64,000 bases of DNA from Vreelandella aquamarina (GTDB lineage: Bacteria > Pseudomonadota > Gammaproteobacteria > Pseudomonadales > Halomonadaceae): the NCBI RefSeq assembly GCF_020075495.1, contig NZ_JABYQT010000003.1:395548-459547 (forward strand), written 5' to 3'. A program made the translations under genes and the position numbers. How positions within the stretch are numbered: position 1 is the first letter of the stretch; every line of letters starts with the position of its first letter. The notes under the pieces were generated by a model. The model was not told where the DNA came from. It saw only the letters and a list, made by a program, of their open reading frames with translations, and ran no database searches. This document shows, one piece after another, positions 44,453 to 53,775 of this stretch.

Positions 44453-44947
44453 TTATAGAATTTTGTGCATGACGTGGGTGTCCACCCGCCCAAGCGAGGC
44501 ATGGCGGTACGCCTTCGGGACGGTGCCGACGATGCTGAACCCCAGTCGCTGCCAGAGTGCCACGGCGACTTCATTGGTGCTTACCACGGCATTGAACTGC
44601 ATGGCCTCAAAGCCGGCCATCTGGGCGATCTCCTGAGAGTGTTCGCACATGGCGCGGGCCACGCCCTTGCCCCGGGCGGCACTGGTCACCATATAGCCAC
44701 AGTTGCATACATGGTCCCCAGGGCCTGCCGCGTTGGCTTTCAGGTAGTAACTTCCCACCAGCTCACCGGCTGAATCCTTGACGGCAAACGTCGTGCGGGG
44801 GACTTCACACCACAGCGTGTAAGCTGCCTGGTAATTGATGTCCGGGTCGATGGCGTAGGTGTGCTGCTCTAATACGATTGCCTTGAAAGTGGGCCAGAAC
44901 AGCTCGAAATCATCAGCGGTCATGGGCGTAAAACTGAGTTCAGACAT
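44453..44947 (-). CDS. GNAT-family N-acetyltransferase
   Basis: Acetyltransferase of 164 aa. Acetyl-CoA motif: GYMVTSAARGKGVARAMCEHSQ (RGxGVA type), then the beta-bulge FNAVVSTNEVAVALWQRLGF. A longer frame starting at 44980 adds 11 residues but lacks a ribosome site; 44947 has AGG upstream. The substrate is unknown. Family members with this ARGKGVA and LWQRLGF pattern acetylate small amines or proteins. Confidence 0.8.
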   Translation of the reverse strand: MSELSFTPMTADDFELFWPTFKAIVLEQHTYAIDPDINYQAAYTLWCEVPRTTFAVKDSAGELVGSYYLKANAAGPGDHVCNCGYMVTSAARGKGVARAMCEHSQEIAQMAGFEAMQFNAVVSTNEVAVALWQRLGFSIVGTVPKAYRHASLGRVDTHVMHKIL

Positions 44948-45063
44948 GCGCAGTACCTGATCAATATCAAAAGAGTCCATAGCGCGGCAAACGCCAGGCC
45001 CAACGCCCGGCCAAGCAGAGCCACGCTAGTCGATGAGCGTTCTGTGAGCGTCAAGCGTTGCGC

Positions 45064-46056
45064 TCATCTCGCCACGTCTGCCACGATTTCGTAGCTGCGC
45101 AGCCGGTCCGCATGGTCATAGAAATCGCTGTTGATCATCAGCTCATCCGCTCCGGTACGCGCCTGAAACTCCTCTAGCCCGGCCTTAACGGTTTCCGGGC
45201 CGCCAATCACTGCCGCCCCCAGGAACTGGTTTACCTGCGACTGCTCCATGGGCGACCAGTCGAGCTGCTCGACGGGCGGCTGCGATTGGGTAGGTTTGCC
45301 GCGGATGAGGTTGAGAAACTTCTGCTGTGCCGACGTGGCCAGATAGTGCGCCATGCTATCGTTCTGGGCTGCAATGACCGGCAGCCCGACCATGGCGTAA
45401 GGCTTGTCCAGATGCTCGGAGGGGCGGAAGTTGTCGCGGTACAGCCGTAGCGCCTCGAACAGGTAACCCGGGGCGAACTGGGCGGCGAAGGCGAACGGCA
45501 GGCCGAGCCTGGCTGCCAGCTGCGCGCTGTAGCCGCTGGAGCCCAGCAGCCAGATAGGTACATGGGTACCTTGACCGGGAACGGCCTTCACTTGCTGGCC
45601 GGGTTCGGCGTCACCCAGGTAGCGGCGCAGCTCGGTCAGTTGCTCGGGGAAGTCATCGACCCCAGCGTGGGCGCTGCGCCGCAGGGCGCGCATGGTGACG
45701 CCGTCTGAACCCGGCGCGCGGCCAAGGCCAAGGTCGATACGCCCAGGGTAGAGCGTTTCCAGCGTACCGAACTGCTCGGCAATCACCAGCGGCGGATGGT
45801 TGGGTAGCATGATGCCACCACTGCCTACCCGCAGTGTCGAGGTATGGCCGGCCACGTGGCCGATCAGCACAGACGTGGCGGCACTGGCGATACCCGGGAT
45901 GTTGTGGTGCTCGGCGAGCCAGTAACGGGTATAGCCCAGTTGCTCGACCCGCTGGGCCAGAGAAACGCTGTCGCGAAACGTTTCAGCAGCGCTTGAACCT
46001 TGGCGAATGGGGGCAAGGTCGAGAACGGAAAGCGCCGTAGAGGCTAGTTGGCTCAT
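45064..46056 (-). CDS. Luciferase-like flavin-dependent monooxygenase
   Basis: LLM-class TIM-barrel oxidoreductase of 330 aa, close to E. coli YhbW. Typical sequence: [75 protein letters not shown]. It would use reduced flavin supplied by a separate reductase. The natural substrate is unknown; the family includes alkane, sulfonate and diverse xenobiotic monooxygenases. The ATG has GGTGAATC upstream, a fair ribosome site. Confidence 0.85.
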   Translation of the reverse strand: MSQLASTALSVLDLAPIRQGSSAAETFRDSVSLAQRVEQLGYTRYWLAEHHNIPGIASAATSVLIGHVAGHTSTLRVGSGGIMLPNHPPLVIAEQFGTLETLYPGRIDLGLGRAPGSDGVTMRALRRSAHAGVDDFPEQLTELRRYLGDAEPGQQVKAVPGQGTHVPIWLLGSSGYSAQLAARLGLPFAFAAQFAPGYLFEALRLYRDNFRPSEHLDKPYAMVGLPVIAAQNDSMAHYLATSAQQKFLNLIRGKPTQSQPPVEQLDWSPMEQSQVNQFLGAAVIGGPETVKAGLEEFQARTGADELMINSDFYDHADRLRSYEIVADVAR

Positions 46057-46256
46057 GATTCACCTGCTCGTGGAAAGGAGAGTGCGTGCCGGATACAGCG
46101 CCGAGGCAATGTAATAAAAAAACAGACAGCAAGGGCGATACCGCATCGGCGTGGTTGGTTAGCACGCTTGGTAACCCGTTTATGCGGGCAGGAAAGGTGA
46201 AATACAAGGCGCAGCCCGACCGCGGGCTGGCTCATTCACTTTCTGGTGCGTAAAGC

Positions 46257-46943
46257 TCACTCGCCTGGCGGAGTGGGGCGAATGAGTATCTCGTTGACAT
46301 CGACATGGGGCGGCTGGGCAAGCGCGTAAACCACCGCATTGGCGATATCGCGATCTTCCAGGGCATGCTCCGGCGGGTCGTCGAAAAAGGGCGTGTCCAC
46401 CATGCCAGGCTCGATCAGTGTGACGCGCATGCCAGAACCGCGCAGCTCTTCACGCAGGTTATACCCTATGCCGGTCACTGCCCATTTGGTGGCACTGTAC
46501 ATGGAGCCCGGAATGGTCGTGCGGCCTGCGGCAGAGCCTGTCATCAGCACATGGCCCTTGCTGCGCTTGAGCGCGGGAAGGCTTGCCTGAAGCGTCAGGC
46601 CCACGCCGTAGATATTGGTCAGGATCATGTCTCGCCAGGCGGTGTGATCAGCGCCGCTGAACCCACCCGGTGAGCCGCCGCGCCCGGCATTGGCAAACAC
46701 GGCATCCAGTCGACCAAAGGTTTCCAGCGTCTGGTCGATCATTGCCTGCTGCTGGTTCATGTCGGTGACATCAAGCTCGCAGGTCAGGACGTTTTCCGGC
46801 CCAAGCTCCTGGGCAAGCGCTTCGAGCCTGTCCATGGAGCGGGCGGCAAGCACCAGTTTATAACCTTCTCGTGCGGCGGCACGTGCGGTAGCTGCACCAA
46901 TGCCGCTCGAGGCGCCGGTAATCAGTAACACGCCGTGTTGCAT
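46257..46943 (-). CDS. Short-chain dehydrogenase/reductase
   Basis: Classical SDR of 228 aa. Nucleotide-binding TGASSGIG (residues 9-16), NAGRG near 85, catalytic S in LMTGSAAGR and YSATK. The YdfG-like order and short length suggest an NADP-dependent 3-hydroxy acid or serine dehydrogenase-type enzyme, but substrate assignment is uncertain. Start 46943 has AAGGAG 8 bases upstream; the longer open frame to 47009 is not supported by a ribosome site. Confidence 0.85.
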   Translation of the reverse strand: MQHGVLLITGASSGIGAATARAAAREGYKLVLAARSMDRLEALAQELGPENVLTCELDVTDMNQQQAMIDQTLETFGRLDAVFANAGRGGSPGGFSGADHTAWRDMILTNIYGVGLTLQASLPALKRSKGHVLMTGSAAGRTTIPGSMYSATKWAVTGIGYNLREELRGSGMRVTLIEPGMVDTPFFDDPPEHALEDRDIANAVVYALAQPPHVDVNEILIRPTPPGE

Positions 46944-47036
46944 GGTTGCACTCCTTGCTAAGCCATAGACATGAACTTTCAGAATGGCTAATACAGGGCG
47001 ATCTTGCAAACCAGCGGTGATACGCCGGGTCCGGCA

Positions 47037-48338
47037 TCAGCAGCCCGCCTGACGGGCGCTTGAGGCCGTTTTATCGAGAATGGGCGAAAGATCGAGAATC
47101 GCCTGGGCCATATCCGCCATGCTTCTGCTCTGATCCATGGAGGTCTTGCGCAGAAAGCGATAGGCCTCTTCCTCGCTCATGGCCTGGTGCGCCATGATCA
47201 ATCCCTTGGCGCGTTCGATCAGCTTGCGCTCGCGCAGCGCCTTGCGCGTGCTTTCAAGCTCATCGCTCAGTCCCCGCAGGCGGCTGGACTGCGCCTGGGT
47301 CAGCGCGATCAGCGAGCGGCCAAGTGGCGAGGTCAGCGCACTGGCGGTCAAGTCGCCTAGCGGCTGAGCGTGGTCCTTGGTAGCGTCTCTGGCATCGCTC
47401 AGGGCGAGCAGCTGTTCACAGGGCGTCCCCGTGTGGTGAGGTGGTTGGGTCCTGGCCTGCTCGAGGGCGACCTGGGCCTTGGCGATCTTGCGGTAGCAAA
47501 GGGTGATGAGCTGCTTGTGGAGAGCCTCTTCAACGCTCTTGATCGCATCGATACGCAGTGTGGTCAGCTCATACCAGGTATCGCCCAGCGCGCTGGAACC
47601 CGCTTGCCGATAGGCGGGGTGGCACGCCGCCTCGCGCAGCTGATGAATGCCGGTCAGCGTGCTGCTCGAAACCGCCTGTTGCCAGTCGCGCTCGGCTTCT
47701 TGCGTGGCAAACTCGATGAAGGTATCGAAACAGCGCTGCTGATCCTCGCCCAGCTGGTTCAGAAGCTTGCGGTGTGCGTCATCAAAATGTCCAAGGGTAA
47801 AGCCGAATGCGCCGCAGGCTCGCTCCTGGCCCGCCAGCTCCTTGCCCTGCATCAGATGAAACATGGCCACCAGGGCGCGAGTAATCTCCGGGTCGTCGGC
47901 GGTATCGGCGGCTTCGAACACGACGGCCAGCAGACCACTGATCAAGTGATTGAAGGCCTGGGTGGCTGCATCCGGGGAAATGGCAAATACATCCACGGCG
48001 CCGCGCAGAGCGCCCAGGTCATCAAGGGCGCGCCACACCGCCGCAATGCGACGTAAAAGGCGGGCGGCGGCCTGGGGGCGTGCCTCTTCGCTCAATGCTT
48101 CCAGGCGCTTGCGCATCAGCGCTTCGGCCTCCTGACTGTGCTTGAGAAAGGCCTGGCGGCGGGCTTGGAAACGCTGGCCTTGCGAGGCGAGATAGACCGT
48201 CGAGGCGCCGCGCTCGCGTTGAAGCCCATGAATGAAGCGGCTGATGTCGCCGACGATTTCCGACGTCGTGGCCAAATGAGTGAGGCTATCTATGTCGCAA
48301 CGAATGGCGGTCAAGAGCAGCTTTTGCGCGGGTGACAT
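47037..48338 (-). CDS. nasR: Nitrate/nitrite-responsive transcription antiterminator (NIT + ANTAR)
   Basis: Cytoplasmic RNA-binding regulator of 433 aa. The N-terminal NIT domain (about residues 20-280; GLQRERGASTVYLASQG is its hallmark) senses nitrate or nitrite; the C-terminal ANTAR domain (about 355-415; ERKLIERAKGLIMAHQAMSEEEAYRFLR) binds leader RNA with paired hexaloop hairpins. In Klebsiella NasR allows transcription past the nasF leader terminator. The leaders of nasA and nasC here have such hairpins and terminators, so they are the expected targets. AGGAGG lies 9 bases before the ATG. It follows narK on the same strand, 106 bp away. Confidence 0.92.
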   Translation of the reverse strand: MSPAQKLLLTAIRCDIDSLTHLATTSEIVGDISRFIHGLQRERGASTVYLASQGQRFQARRQAFLKHSQEAEALMRKRLEALSEEARPQAAARLLRRIAAVWRALDDLGALRGAVDVFAISPDAATQAFNHLISGLLAVVFEAADTADDPEITRALVAMFHLMQGKELAGQERACGAFGFTLGHFDDAHRKLLNQLGEDQQRCFDTFIEFATQEAERDWQQAVSSSTLTGIHQLREAACHPAYRQAGSSALGDTWYELTTLRIDAIKSVEEALHKQLITLCYRKIAKAQVALEQARTQPPHHTGTPCEQLLALSDARDATKDHAQPLGDLTASALTSPLGRSLIALTQAQSSRLRGLSDELESTRKALRERKLIERAKGLIMAHQAMSEEEAYRFLRKTSMDQSRSMADMAQAILDLSPILDKTASSARQAGC

Positions 48339-48444
48339 GGCGTTTTCCTCCTGCTCGCCGCCGTGACCCCTGTGCCCCGACACGCAAAGCGGCCGGGGCG
48401 AGCGTGCCGCGGGTCAGGGCGGGCGTGTTATGTCGTGGTTGGCA

Positions 48445-49797
48445 TTAACGTAATGACAGCGCTCCTGAACCTGTGTCACTGCCTGCGGCATCGCGGTAGG
48501 CACGAGCTTCGCGAGCTTCCGTGGCATCGCTGAAGCGAACCACCAGCACGCAGGAGGCCAGTACCAGTACGGTCAACCCCAGATAGAAAAGGCCCTGCTG
48601 ATAGCTCAGGTTTTCACTGCGAAACAAAAACGCGGCCAAGACGGCGCCCACGTTGCCGCCGGCGCCCACGATGCCGGCAACGGCGCCCAGTGCGCTTCTG
48701 TTGATGAATGGCACCACGCCGAACGTGGCGCCTTCGGCCATCTGTACGAACAGGCTGAACACCAGCATGATGCCGATGGCGAGGCTCAGTACGTGCATCT
48801 GCGAAAACGCGATCAGTGCGATGCCTTCACAAGCCAGGGCAATGAACAGCCAGCGTACGCGTCCTTTCAATCCGTTTTGTCTGGCAAACAGGTCCGAGAA
48901 CACGCCGCCCAGCGTGCGGGCAAAGATATTCATCAGCCCGAACAGCCCGGCAATCATTCCAGCAGTGGCCAGGCTCAGCTCGAAGTGGTCAAAAAAGTAG
49001 ATGGCGGCGATGTTATTGATCGTGAGCTCGACGCCGAAGCACAGCCCGTAAACGATGAACAGCGCCCAGACGCGAATGTCCTTCGCCGCTGCCAGAAAGC
49101 TGTGCATGGGGCCGTTTTCACCCGTGGCCTCGGGCAGCTCGCCCCGGGCGCGCAGGTCGCTGAAGTTGCCGTCCGGCGCATCCTGGGTGAGAAACCAGTA
49201 GCCGATACCGGTCACGAACAGCACGACGCCAGGCACTACCATGGCCAGGCGCCAGCCTAGTGTTTCGCTGACGCCAAGCATCAAAAGCCCTGAAAAGATG
49301 AGCGGCATCAGGATCTGTGTCGTGCCGCCGCCCAGGTTGCCCCAACCGGCGCTGGTGGCATTGGCAGTACCCACGACATTGGGGGCAAACATCATCGTGG
49401 TGTGGTACTGAGTGATCACGAAAGAAGCGCCGATGGCACCGATGGCCAGTCGCGCCAGCAGAAAGGTTTCAAAGCTGTCGGCAAAGGCAATGCCCATGAC
49501 CGGGATCGAGCCAAGCACCAGCAGGCCGGTATAGGTCTTGCGCGGACCCAGGCGATCACACAGCAGGCCAATCAGCAGCCTGACCATTACGGTAATCGCC
49601 ACCGAGGCGATGATCGTGTTGCCGATCTGGGTTTGGGTCAGCGACAGGTCTTCGCGTACCACTGCCATCAGCGGCGCGATGCCGAACCAGCCGAAAAAGC
49701 AGACGTGGAAAGCAAACCACGACAAATGGAAGGCGCGCATGTGTGGCGTCGAGAAGTTGAACAACCGAATACGATTGGCTTTGTTACGTATGTCCAT
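48445..49797 (-). CDS. narK: Nitrate/nitrite transporter, NarK/NrtP (MFS) family
   Basis: Twelve-segment membrane protein of 450 aa for nitrate uptake. Both nitrate-signature glycine-rich stretches are seen: SAGWGNLGGGTTQILMP in TM5 and SALGAVAGIVGAGGNVGAVL in TM11, plus arginines in TM2 (VMVRLLIGLLCDRLGPRK) and TM8 (IFARTLGG) that bind the anion. N-terminal MRAFHLSWFAFHVCFFGWFGIAPLM is typical of the assimilatory branch. GAGG precedes the ATG. A sigma-54 promoter and a hexaloop hairpin lie upstream, as in the nas operons; nasR follows and may be cotranscribed. Confidence 0.92.
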   Translation of the reverse strand: MDIRNKANRIRLFNFSTPHMRAFHLSWFAFHVCFFGWFGIAPLMAVVREDLSLTQTQIGNTIIASVAITVMVRLLIGLLCDRLGPRKTYTGLLVLGSIPVMGIAFADSFETFLLARLAIGAIGASFVITQYHTTMMFAPNVVGTANATSAGWGNLGGGTTQILMPLIFSGLLMLGVSETLGWRLAMVVPGVVLFVTGIGYWFLTQDAPDGNFSDLRARGELPEATGENGPMHSFLAAAKDIRVWALFIVYGLCFGVELTINNIAAIYFFDHFELSLATAGMIAGLFGLMNIFARTLGGVFSDLFARQNGLKGRVRWLFIALACEGIALIAFSQMHVLSLAIGIMLVFSLFVQMAEGATFGVVPFINRSALGAVAGIVGAGGNVGAVLAAFLFRSENLSYQQGLFYLGLTVLVLASCVLVVRFSDATEAREARAYRDAAGSDTGSGALSLR

Positions 49798-49876
49798 GGA
49801 AAGGCCTCATGGGGAACCAGTTGAGCATCACGTAACGCCGAACCGCTGTGTCGCGCCACGTGTTTACGAGAACATG

Positions 49877-49892
49877 CCTTCGTCGTTGAAGG
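49877..49892 (-). promoter_or_regulatory. Hexaloop hairpin in the narK leader
   Basis: Minus strand CCTTC-AACGAC-GAAGG: a perfect 5-bp stem with an A1/G4 hexaloop like those in the nas leaders. A weaker ACAGCG-loop hairpin follows near 49836-49856. I see no T-run terminator after them, so the output mechanism is unclear. Confidence 0.5.
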
Positions 49893-49957
49893 TCAGGCTC
49901 GACGCACTCGTACCCATCCGGGCCTGGTCCACGCCTACCGCTTCAAGACCTGATCAA

Positions 49958-49972
49958 GCAATTAATTCGCCA
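49958..49972 (-). promoter_or_regulatory. Sigma-54 promoter of narK
   Basis: Minus strand TGGCGAATTAATTGC: exact TGGC-N7-TTGC, predicted start near 49946, about 150 nt before the narK ATG. A GCAT-N7-GTGC dyad at 50081-50095, about 110 bp upstream, could be an NtrC site. Confidence 0.7.
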
Positions 49973-50039
49973 GAGGATGTTTTTATCTTTCTTTTCATTT
50001 GGTTAGGTATGAGAAGGGTGGGCAGGCATGGGCGCAGAC

Positions 50040-50074
50040 GCGCCCCGGCGCGCCATGGACGAGCGCCGGGGCGC
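50040..50074 (-). terminator. Strong GC hairpin after the patatin gene
   Basis: GCGCCCCGGCGC/GCGCCGGGGCGC, a perfect 12-bp stem with an 11-nt loop, 24 bp past the patatin stop. No T-run follows on the minus strand; it may terminate weakly or protect the 3' end. Confidence 0.5.
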
Positions 50075-50098
50075 CAACATGCATCAGATGAGTGCCGT

Positions 50099-51118
50099 TT
50101 ATTCGTGCAGGTAGACCGAGTCGATGTCGAGCGTCGAGCGCTGACCGATGGCGGAAAAGTTGTCCTCAAGCCAACGCCCGGCGGCGGCGCGTCCCTGTTC
50201 GAAAAGATGGCTGAGAAATGCCCACTCCGAGTTGAGCTTGCTCGACACTGAAAGCTCCTCCAGCGCCTTCTCGCCGCTGATACGGTGAAACAGGGCCTGC
50301 TGGTAGCAGTTTTCGATACCCTGCTCTTGCAGGGCGTGTTGGAGCAGCGCGATCATGCGGATTTCCTTGATCAGCGCAGAGTTGAAGGTGATCTCGTTGA
50401 GCCGGTTCATGATCGCTGCCGCCGAGGTGGGCACCGTATCGCGACTGATGGGGTTGATCTGCACCAGCAGGATATCGCGTGCGCTGCACTCCTCCAACAG
50501 CGGGAACAGCGCCGGATTTCCCATGTAGCCGCCGTCCCAGTAGGCTTCGCCATCGGTCTCGACGGCCTGAAAGATCTGCGGCAGGCAAGCTGATGCCATG
50601 ACCGCATCCAGGCTCATCTCCTCACGGCGGAAGACGCGCTGCTTGCCGGAGCGTACGTTGGTGGCGGTGACGAACAGCTTCAGCTGATCGCAGCGGCGCA
50701 CGCGCTCGAAATCGATATGGGCTTCAACGATCTTGCGCAGCGGGTTGATATTCATCGGATTGAACTGGTAGGGCGATACCAGGCGGGTCATGATGTCCAT
50801 GGCCAGATACCCGGGCGAGCCATCAAGGCTCCAGTTGCCGGTCCAGATATCCACGGGAGAGCGCCGTATGGGGCTTGCCATTCCCGCGCGGCTGACGGCT
50901 TGCCAGAACGCCTTCAAGGCCTGCCTGGCAAGGGTCTTGTCGCCTCGGGTAAAGGCATCGGCCATGACCACGCCGTTCATGGCGCCGGCGCTGGTACCGC
51001 TGATGCCTTCGATCTCGATACGCTCGTCTTCGAGCAGGCGGTCAATCACGCCCCAGGAGTAGGCGCCGTGGGCGCCGCCCCCTTGCAAGGCGAGATCCAG
51101 CTTCTTGGTTTGCGTCAT
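50099..51118 (-). CDS. Patatin-like phospholipase
   Basis: Serine-aspartate dyad lipid acyl hydrolase of 339 aa. Oxyanion loop LQGGGAHGAYSWGV (residues 11-24), nucleophile S43 in GTSAG, and the aspartate in YWDGGYMGNPAL. No signal peptide. Bacterial relatives of this cytoplasmic group hydrolyse phospholipids or PHB-linked substrates; the specific role is unknown. The start MTQTKKLDLA is preceded by AGGATGAG. It stands alone with hairpins at its end. Confidence 0.87.
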   Translation of the reverse strand: MTQTKKLDLALQGGGAHGAYSWGVIDRLLEDERIEIEGISGTSAGAMNGVVMADAFTRGDKTLARQALKAFWQAVSRAGMASPIRRSPVDIWTGNWSLDGSPGYLAMDIMTRLVSPYQFNPMNINPLRKIVEAHIDFERVRRCDQLKLFVTATNVRSGKQRVFRREEMSLDAVMASACLPQIFQAVETDGEAYWDGGYMGNPALFPLLEECSARDILLVQINPISRDTVPTSAAAIMNRLNEITFNSALIKEIRMIALLQHALQEQGIENCYQQALFHRISGEKALEELSVSSKLNSEWAFLSHLFEQGRAAAGRWLEDNFSAIGQRSTLDIDSVYLHE

Positions 51119-51215
51119 GGGCGCTCATCCTGAGTAGATGGGTACTATGCTGCACTGCGACGTTTACCCAGCATGGCACAAGAATGCCCCCGCGACCTGC
51201 AAACCAGTGAGACCG

Positions 51216-51938
51216 CTAGCGCTGCGCCAGGTGCGTTGCGCCGGCGTTGCAGCGCAGAAAGCTCGAAGTGGCAAGCCACTCCTGGTCGGGGTAGTAGGCG
51301 AACACGTACTGGTCTTCGCGCAGGCTGTCGATCAGCGGATAGGTAATATCCTGGCGCACCGCCGGGCAGCCGTGGCTGCGTCCAAGCCGACCGGTCTGGG
51401 CGATGAACGCATCGCTGACGTAGTCGGCACCATGAATCACGATGGCACGCTCGTAGGCCAGATCGTTGACCTCAGGCTCCAGCCCGTTGAGACGCAGCGA
51501 ATAGCCATTGCGCCCGTAGTAGCTGTTCATGGTGCGAAACAGCCCAAGGCTTGATTGATAGCTTTCGGGGGTATTGGAAAATACGTCGGCGTAAGCGTCC
51601 CCGGAGCCCTGTCCGTGGGAGACAAGCTCCTCGAACAGCAGCTCATGGCGGCGCAGGTCGAATACCCACAGGCGCGGTTCGGTAGAGGGCAGCGAGTAGT
51701 CGATCACGGCCAGCCGTTCGGCGTTTGGGTCTGCGCAGCTAAGCGCCTGGGCAGCGAGCCGCAATGCTTCGGGGGTGGCGGTCGGGGCCAGTTGCAGCAG
51801 CTGATGCTGAAGGGGAGAGACGCCTGGCGGCGGGGTGGACGCAACACTGGCAAAGAAACTACTGGCTTGAACAGGGAGGCTGGCAAATGCGAAAGACAGG
51901 CCGCACACCAGGGGTAAAGGACGCAAACGGGTTACCAT
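51216..51938 (-). CDS. Periplasmic L,D-transpeptidase catalytic-domain protein (YkuD_2 type)
   Basis: Exported protein of 240 aa of the murein L,D-transpeptidase catalytic domain family. A leader ends PVQA; the start at 51938 is chosen because it gives this signal peptide, while the longer frame starts with an extra hydrophobic stretch. The catalytic site is RSHGCPAV, preceded by the family pattern VSHGQGSG, SYQSSLGLFRT and AIVIHGADY. It should cross-link or modify peptidoglycan. It is divergent from a second L,D-transpeptidase gene 105 bp away, so both may share control. Confidence 0.85.
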   Translation of the reverse strand: MVTRLRPLPLVCGLSFAFASLPVQASSFFASVASTPPPGVSPLQHQLLQLAPTATPEALRLAAQALSCADPNAERLAVIDYSLPSTEPRLWVFDLRRHELLFEELVSHGQGSGDAYADVFSNTPESYQSSLGLFRTMNSYYGRNGYSLRLNGLEPEVNDLAYERAIVIHGADYVSDAFIAQTGRLGRSHGCPAVRQDITYPLIDSLREDQYVFAYYPDQEWLATSSFLRCNAGATHLAQR

Positions 51939-52043
51939 AAAGAGCAATCCTGCCGACGATAGCAACGACGGAAAAAAGTAAACGGCTATGATAGAAGTAA
52001 GCATGCCGCGAATGGGAACTCATGGTAACGCAAGGAGAGGGCG

Positions 52044-53681
52044 ATGAACGAGAAGCAGACACTAAGACATTGGGCGATAGGGGCCGCTCTAGGTCTGACG
52101 CTGTCCCAAATGCCCTTCGGTACACTACCGGCATATGCGGACAGTGCGCCGCTTCAACAGGCACTTGCGCAGCACCTGAGCGCAGAACGTGGTGGACGTC
52201 TGCCGGTGGAAGAATTTTATCGGTTGCGTAGCGAAAAACCGGCGTGGCAGAGCGAGTCGGCCGTCGAGGGGCTGGTAGCTGCGCTCGAGACGCTGGAAAA
52301 CGATGGTTTGAATCCCGCTGACTACCGTGCCGACCGGTTGGTGGGCGAGTTTCAGCGCAGCCAGCGCGACGGTGATTCCGCCCAGGCCGCCTTCGATATC
52401 CAGGCGACTCAGGCGCTGCTGCTGGCGCTGGATCATCTGGAACGCGGCAAGGTGAACCCGCGTGATGTGGAACCCAACTGGGACGTGGCGCGCCCCGAGC
52501 GCGGCTATTCACTGCTCCGGGTAGTCCACGCGGTGGATGACAACGACCTGGAGCGTGCCTTTGCACTGGCAAGGCCCTCTTCAAGCGAATACCAGCAGCT
52601 ACGCGACGCGCTCAGCCATTACCGTCAGATTGCGACCCTGGGCAGCGCGCCCTATCTTGGCGCACGGGAGGAGTCGTTGCGTCCGGGGGATGTGGATGAC
52701 GACGTGGCCATTCTGCGCCAGCGGCTGACGCTATGGGGCGAGCCTGGCCTGCTGCCGGCAGACAGCAGCGCCTACCCGATGATCGGCGTTCAGGTTGCCG
52801 GCGACCGGCGGACCTTCGATGCCGAGCTTGAACGGGCGGTCAAACGTTTCCAGCGGCGCCATCAGCTGACAGATGACGGCATAGTGGGCGAGAAGACCCG
52901 CCTGGCGATCAACGCGCCAGTTGCTTCCCGGGTGGACCAGTTGCGGGTCAACCTGGAGCGCGCCCGCTGGATTACTCCGCTGCAGGCCAATGAACCGCGA
53001 GTCTGGGTGGATATCGCTGGCTTTAAGCTGCACTACATCCGGCCAAACGGTCAGCAGTGGAATGCGCGCGTGGTGGTGGGCTCCCCGCGCCGCGAGACGC
53101 CCATCATCCACTCTTCCATCAGCCATCTGACGGTCAATCCCAGCTGGACCATTCCGCCCACTATCATGCGGGAAGACGTTCTGCCCAGGGTGCGCCAGAA
53201 CACCGATTACCTGAGCCAGCACAACATGCAGGTCATCAACATGTCCGGTGCCCAGCTGGACCCTGCCGAGGTGGATTGGCAGCGCCCCGGCAGCGTCATG
53301 CTGCGTCAGGTAGCGGGAGGCGGCAATCCGCTGGGCAGGGTCGTGGTACGCTTTCCCAACAATGACATGATCTACCTGCACGATACCCCGGCCCAGGGGC
53401 TTTTTCAGCGTGACCAGCGGGCCCTGAGCTCCGGCTGCGTGCGGGTGGAAGGGGTGCGGGAATTTGCCCAGTTGCTGCTGCAGGATAGCGGCAGCCGTTA
53501 TCAGCTGAGCTCGCTGTTGAATAGCGGTGGCAGCGATCGCAACGTCAACCTGCCTCAGCGTATTCCGGTGGCCCTGCACTATCTCACGGCCTGGCCGAAT
53601 GCCGAAGGCGAGGTGGAGTTCCGCTCGGATATCTACCACCGCGATGCGTCACTGCTCGCCGCGCTGCAGCGCTCGGTGTAG
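52044..53681 (+). CDS. ldtD: L,D-transpeptidase, YcbB/LdtD type
   Basis: Periplasmic enzyme of 545 aa that forms 3-3 peptidoglycan cross-links. Leader ending AYADSA, an N-terminal scaffold domain, a peptidoglycan-binding helix bundle (VKRFQRRHQLTDDGIVGEKT near 270-290) and a YkuD domain with HDTPAQGLF and catalytic C465 in SSGCVRVE. Segment NPSWTIPPTIMREDVLP is characteristic of YcbB. Length is a little below E. coli LdtD (615 aa). AAGGAGA precedes the ATG. Its transcript ends in a near-perfect bidirectional terminator. Confidence 0.9.
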   Translation: MNEKQTLRHWAIGAALGLTLSQMPFGTLPAYADSAPLQQALAQHLSAERGGRLPVEEFYRLRSEKPAWQSESAVEGLVAALETLENDGLNPADYRADRLVGEFQRSQRDGDSAQAAFDIQATQALLLALDHLERGKVNPRDVEPNWDVARPERGYSLLRVVHAVDDNDLERAFALARPSSSEYQQLRDALSHYRQIATLGSAPYLGAREESLRPGDVDDDVAILRQRLTLWGEPGLLPADSSAYPMIGVQVAGDRRTFDAELERAVKRFQRRHQLTDDGIVGEKTRLAINAPVASRVDQLRVNLERARWITPLQANEPRVWVDIAGFKLHYIRPNGQQWNARVVVGSPRRETPIIHSSISHLTVNPSWTIPPTIMREDVLPRVRQNTDYLSQHNMQVINMSGAQLDPAEVDWQRPGSVMLRQVAGGGNPLGRVVVRFPNNDMIYLHDTPAQGLFQRDQRALSSGCVRVEGVREFAQLLLQDSGSRYQLSSLLNSGGSDRNVNLPQRIPVALHYLTAWPNAEGEVEFRSDIYHRDASLLAALQRSV

Positions 53682-53720
53682 TCTGCAGCCAACATCGATA
53701 CCGCCAAGGCTATTGGCTCA

Positions 53721-53758
53721 AAACAATAACGCCGCCCCATGGGGCGGCGTTATTGTTT
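53721..53758. terminator. Bidirectional rho-independent terminator
   Basis: An 18-bp perfect inverted repeat (arms AAACAATAACGCCGCCCC and its complement) with an AT centre, A-rich on one flank and T-rich on the other. It separates the convergent ldtD and M23 peptidase genes. Confidence 0.92.
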
Positions 53759-53775
53759 GATGAGGCGATTACCTG

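Noticed and set aside
49538..50251. 237-codon plus-strand frame across the narK start and patatin end
   Set aside because: It runs antisense to both genes and through the regulatory region; no ribosome site or family resemblance.
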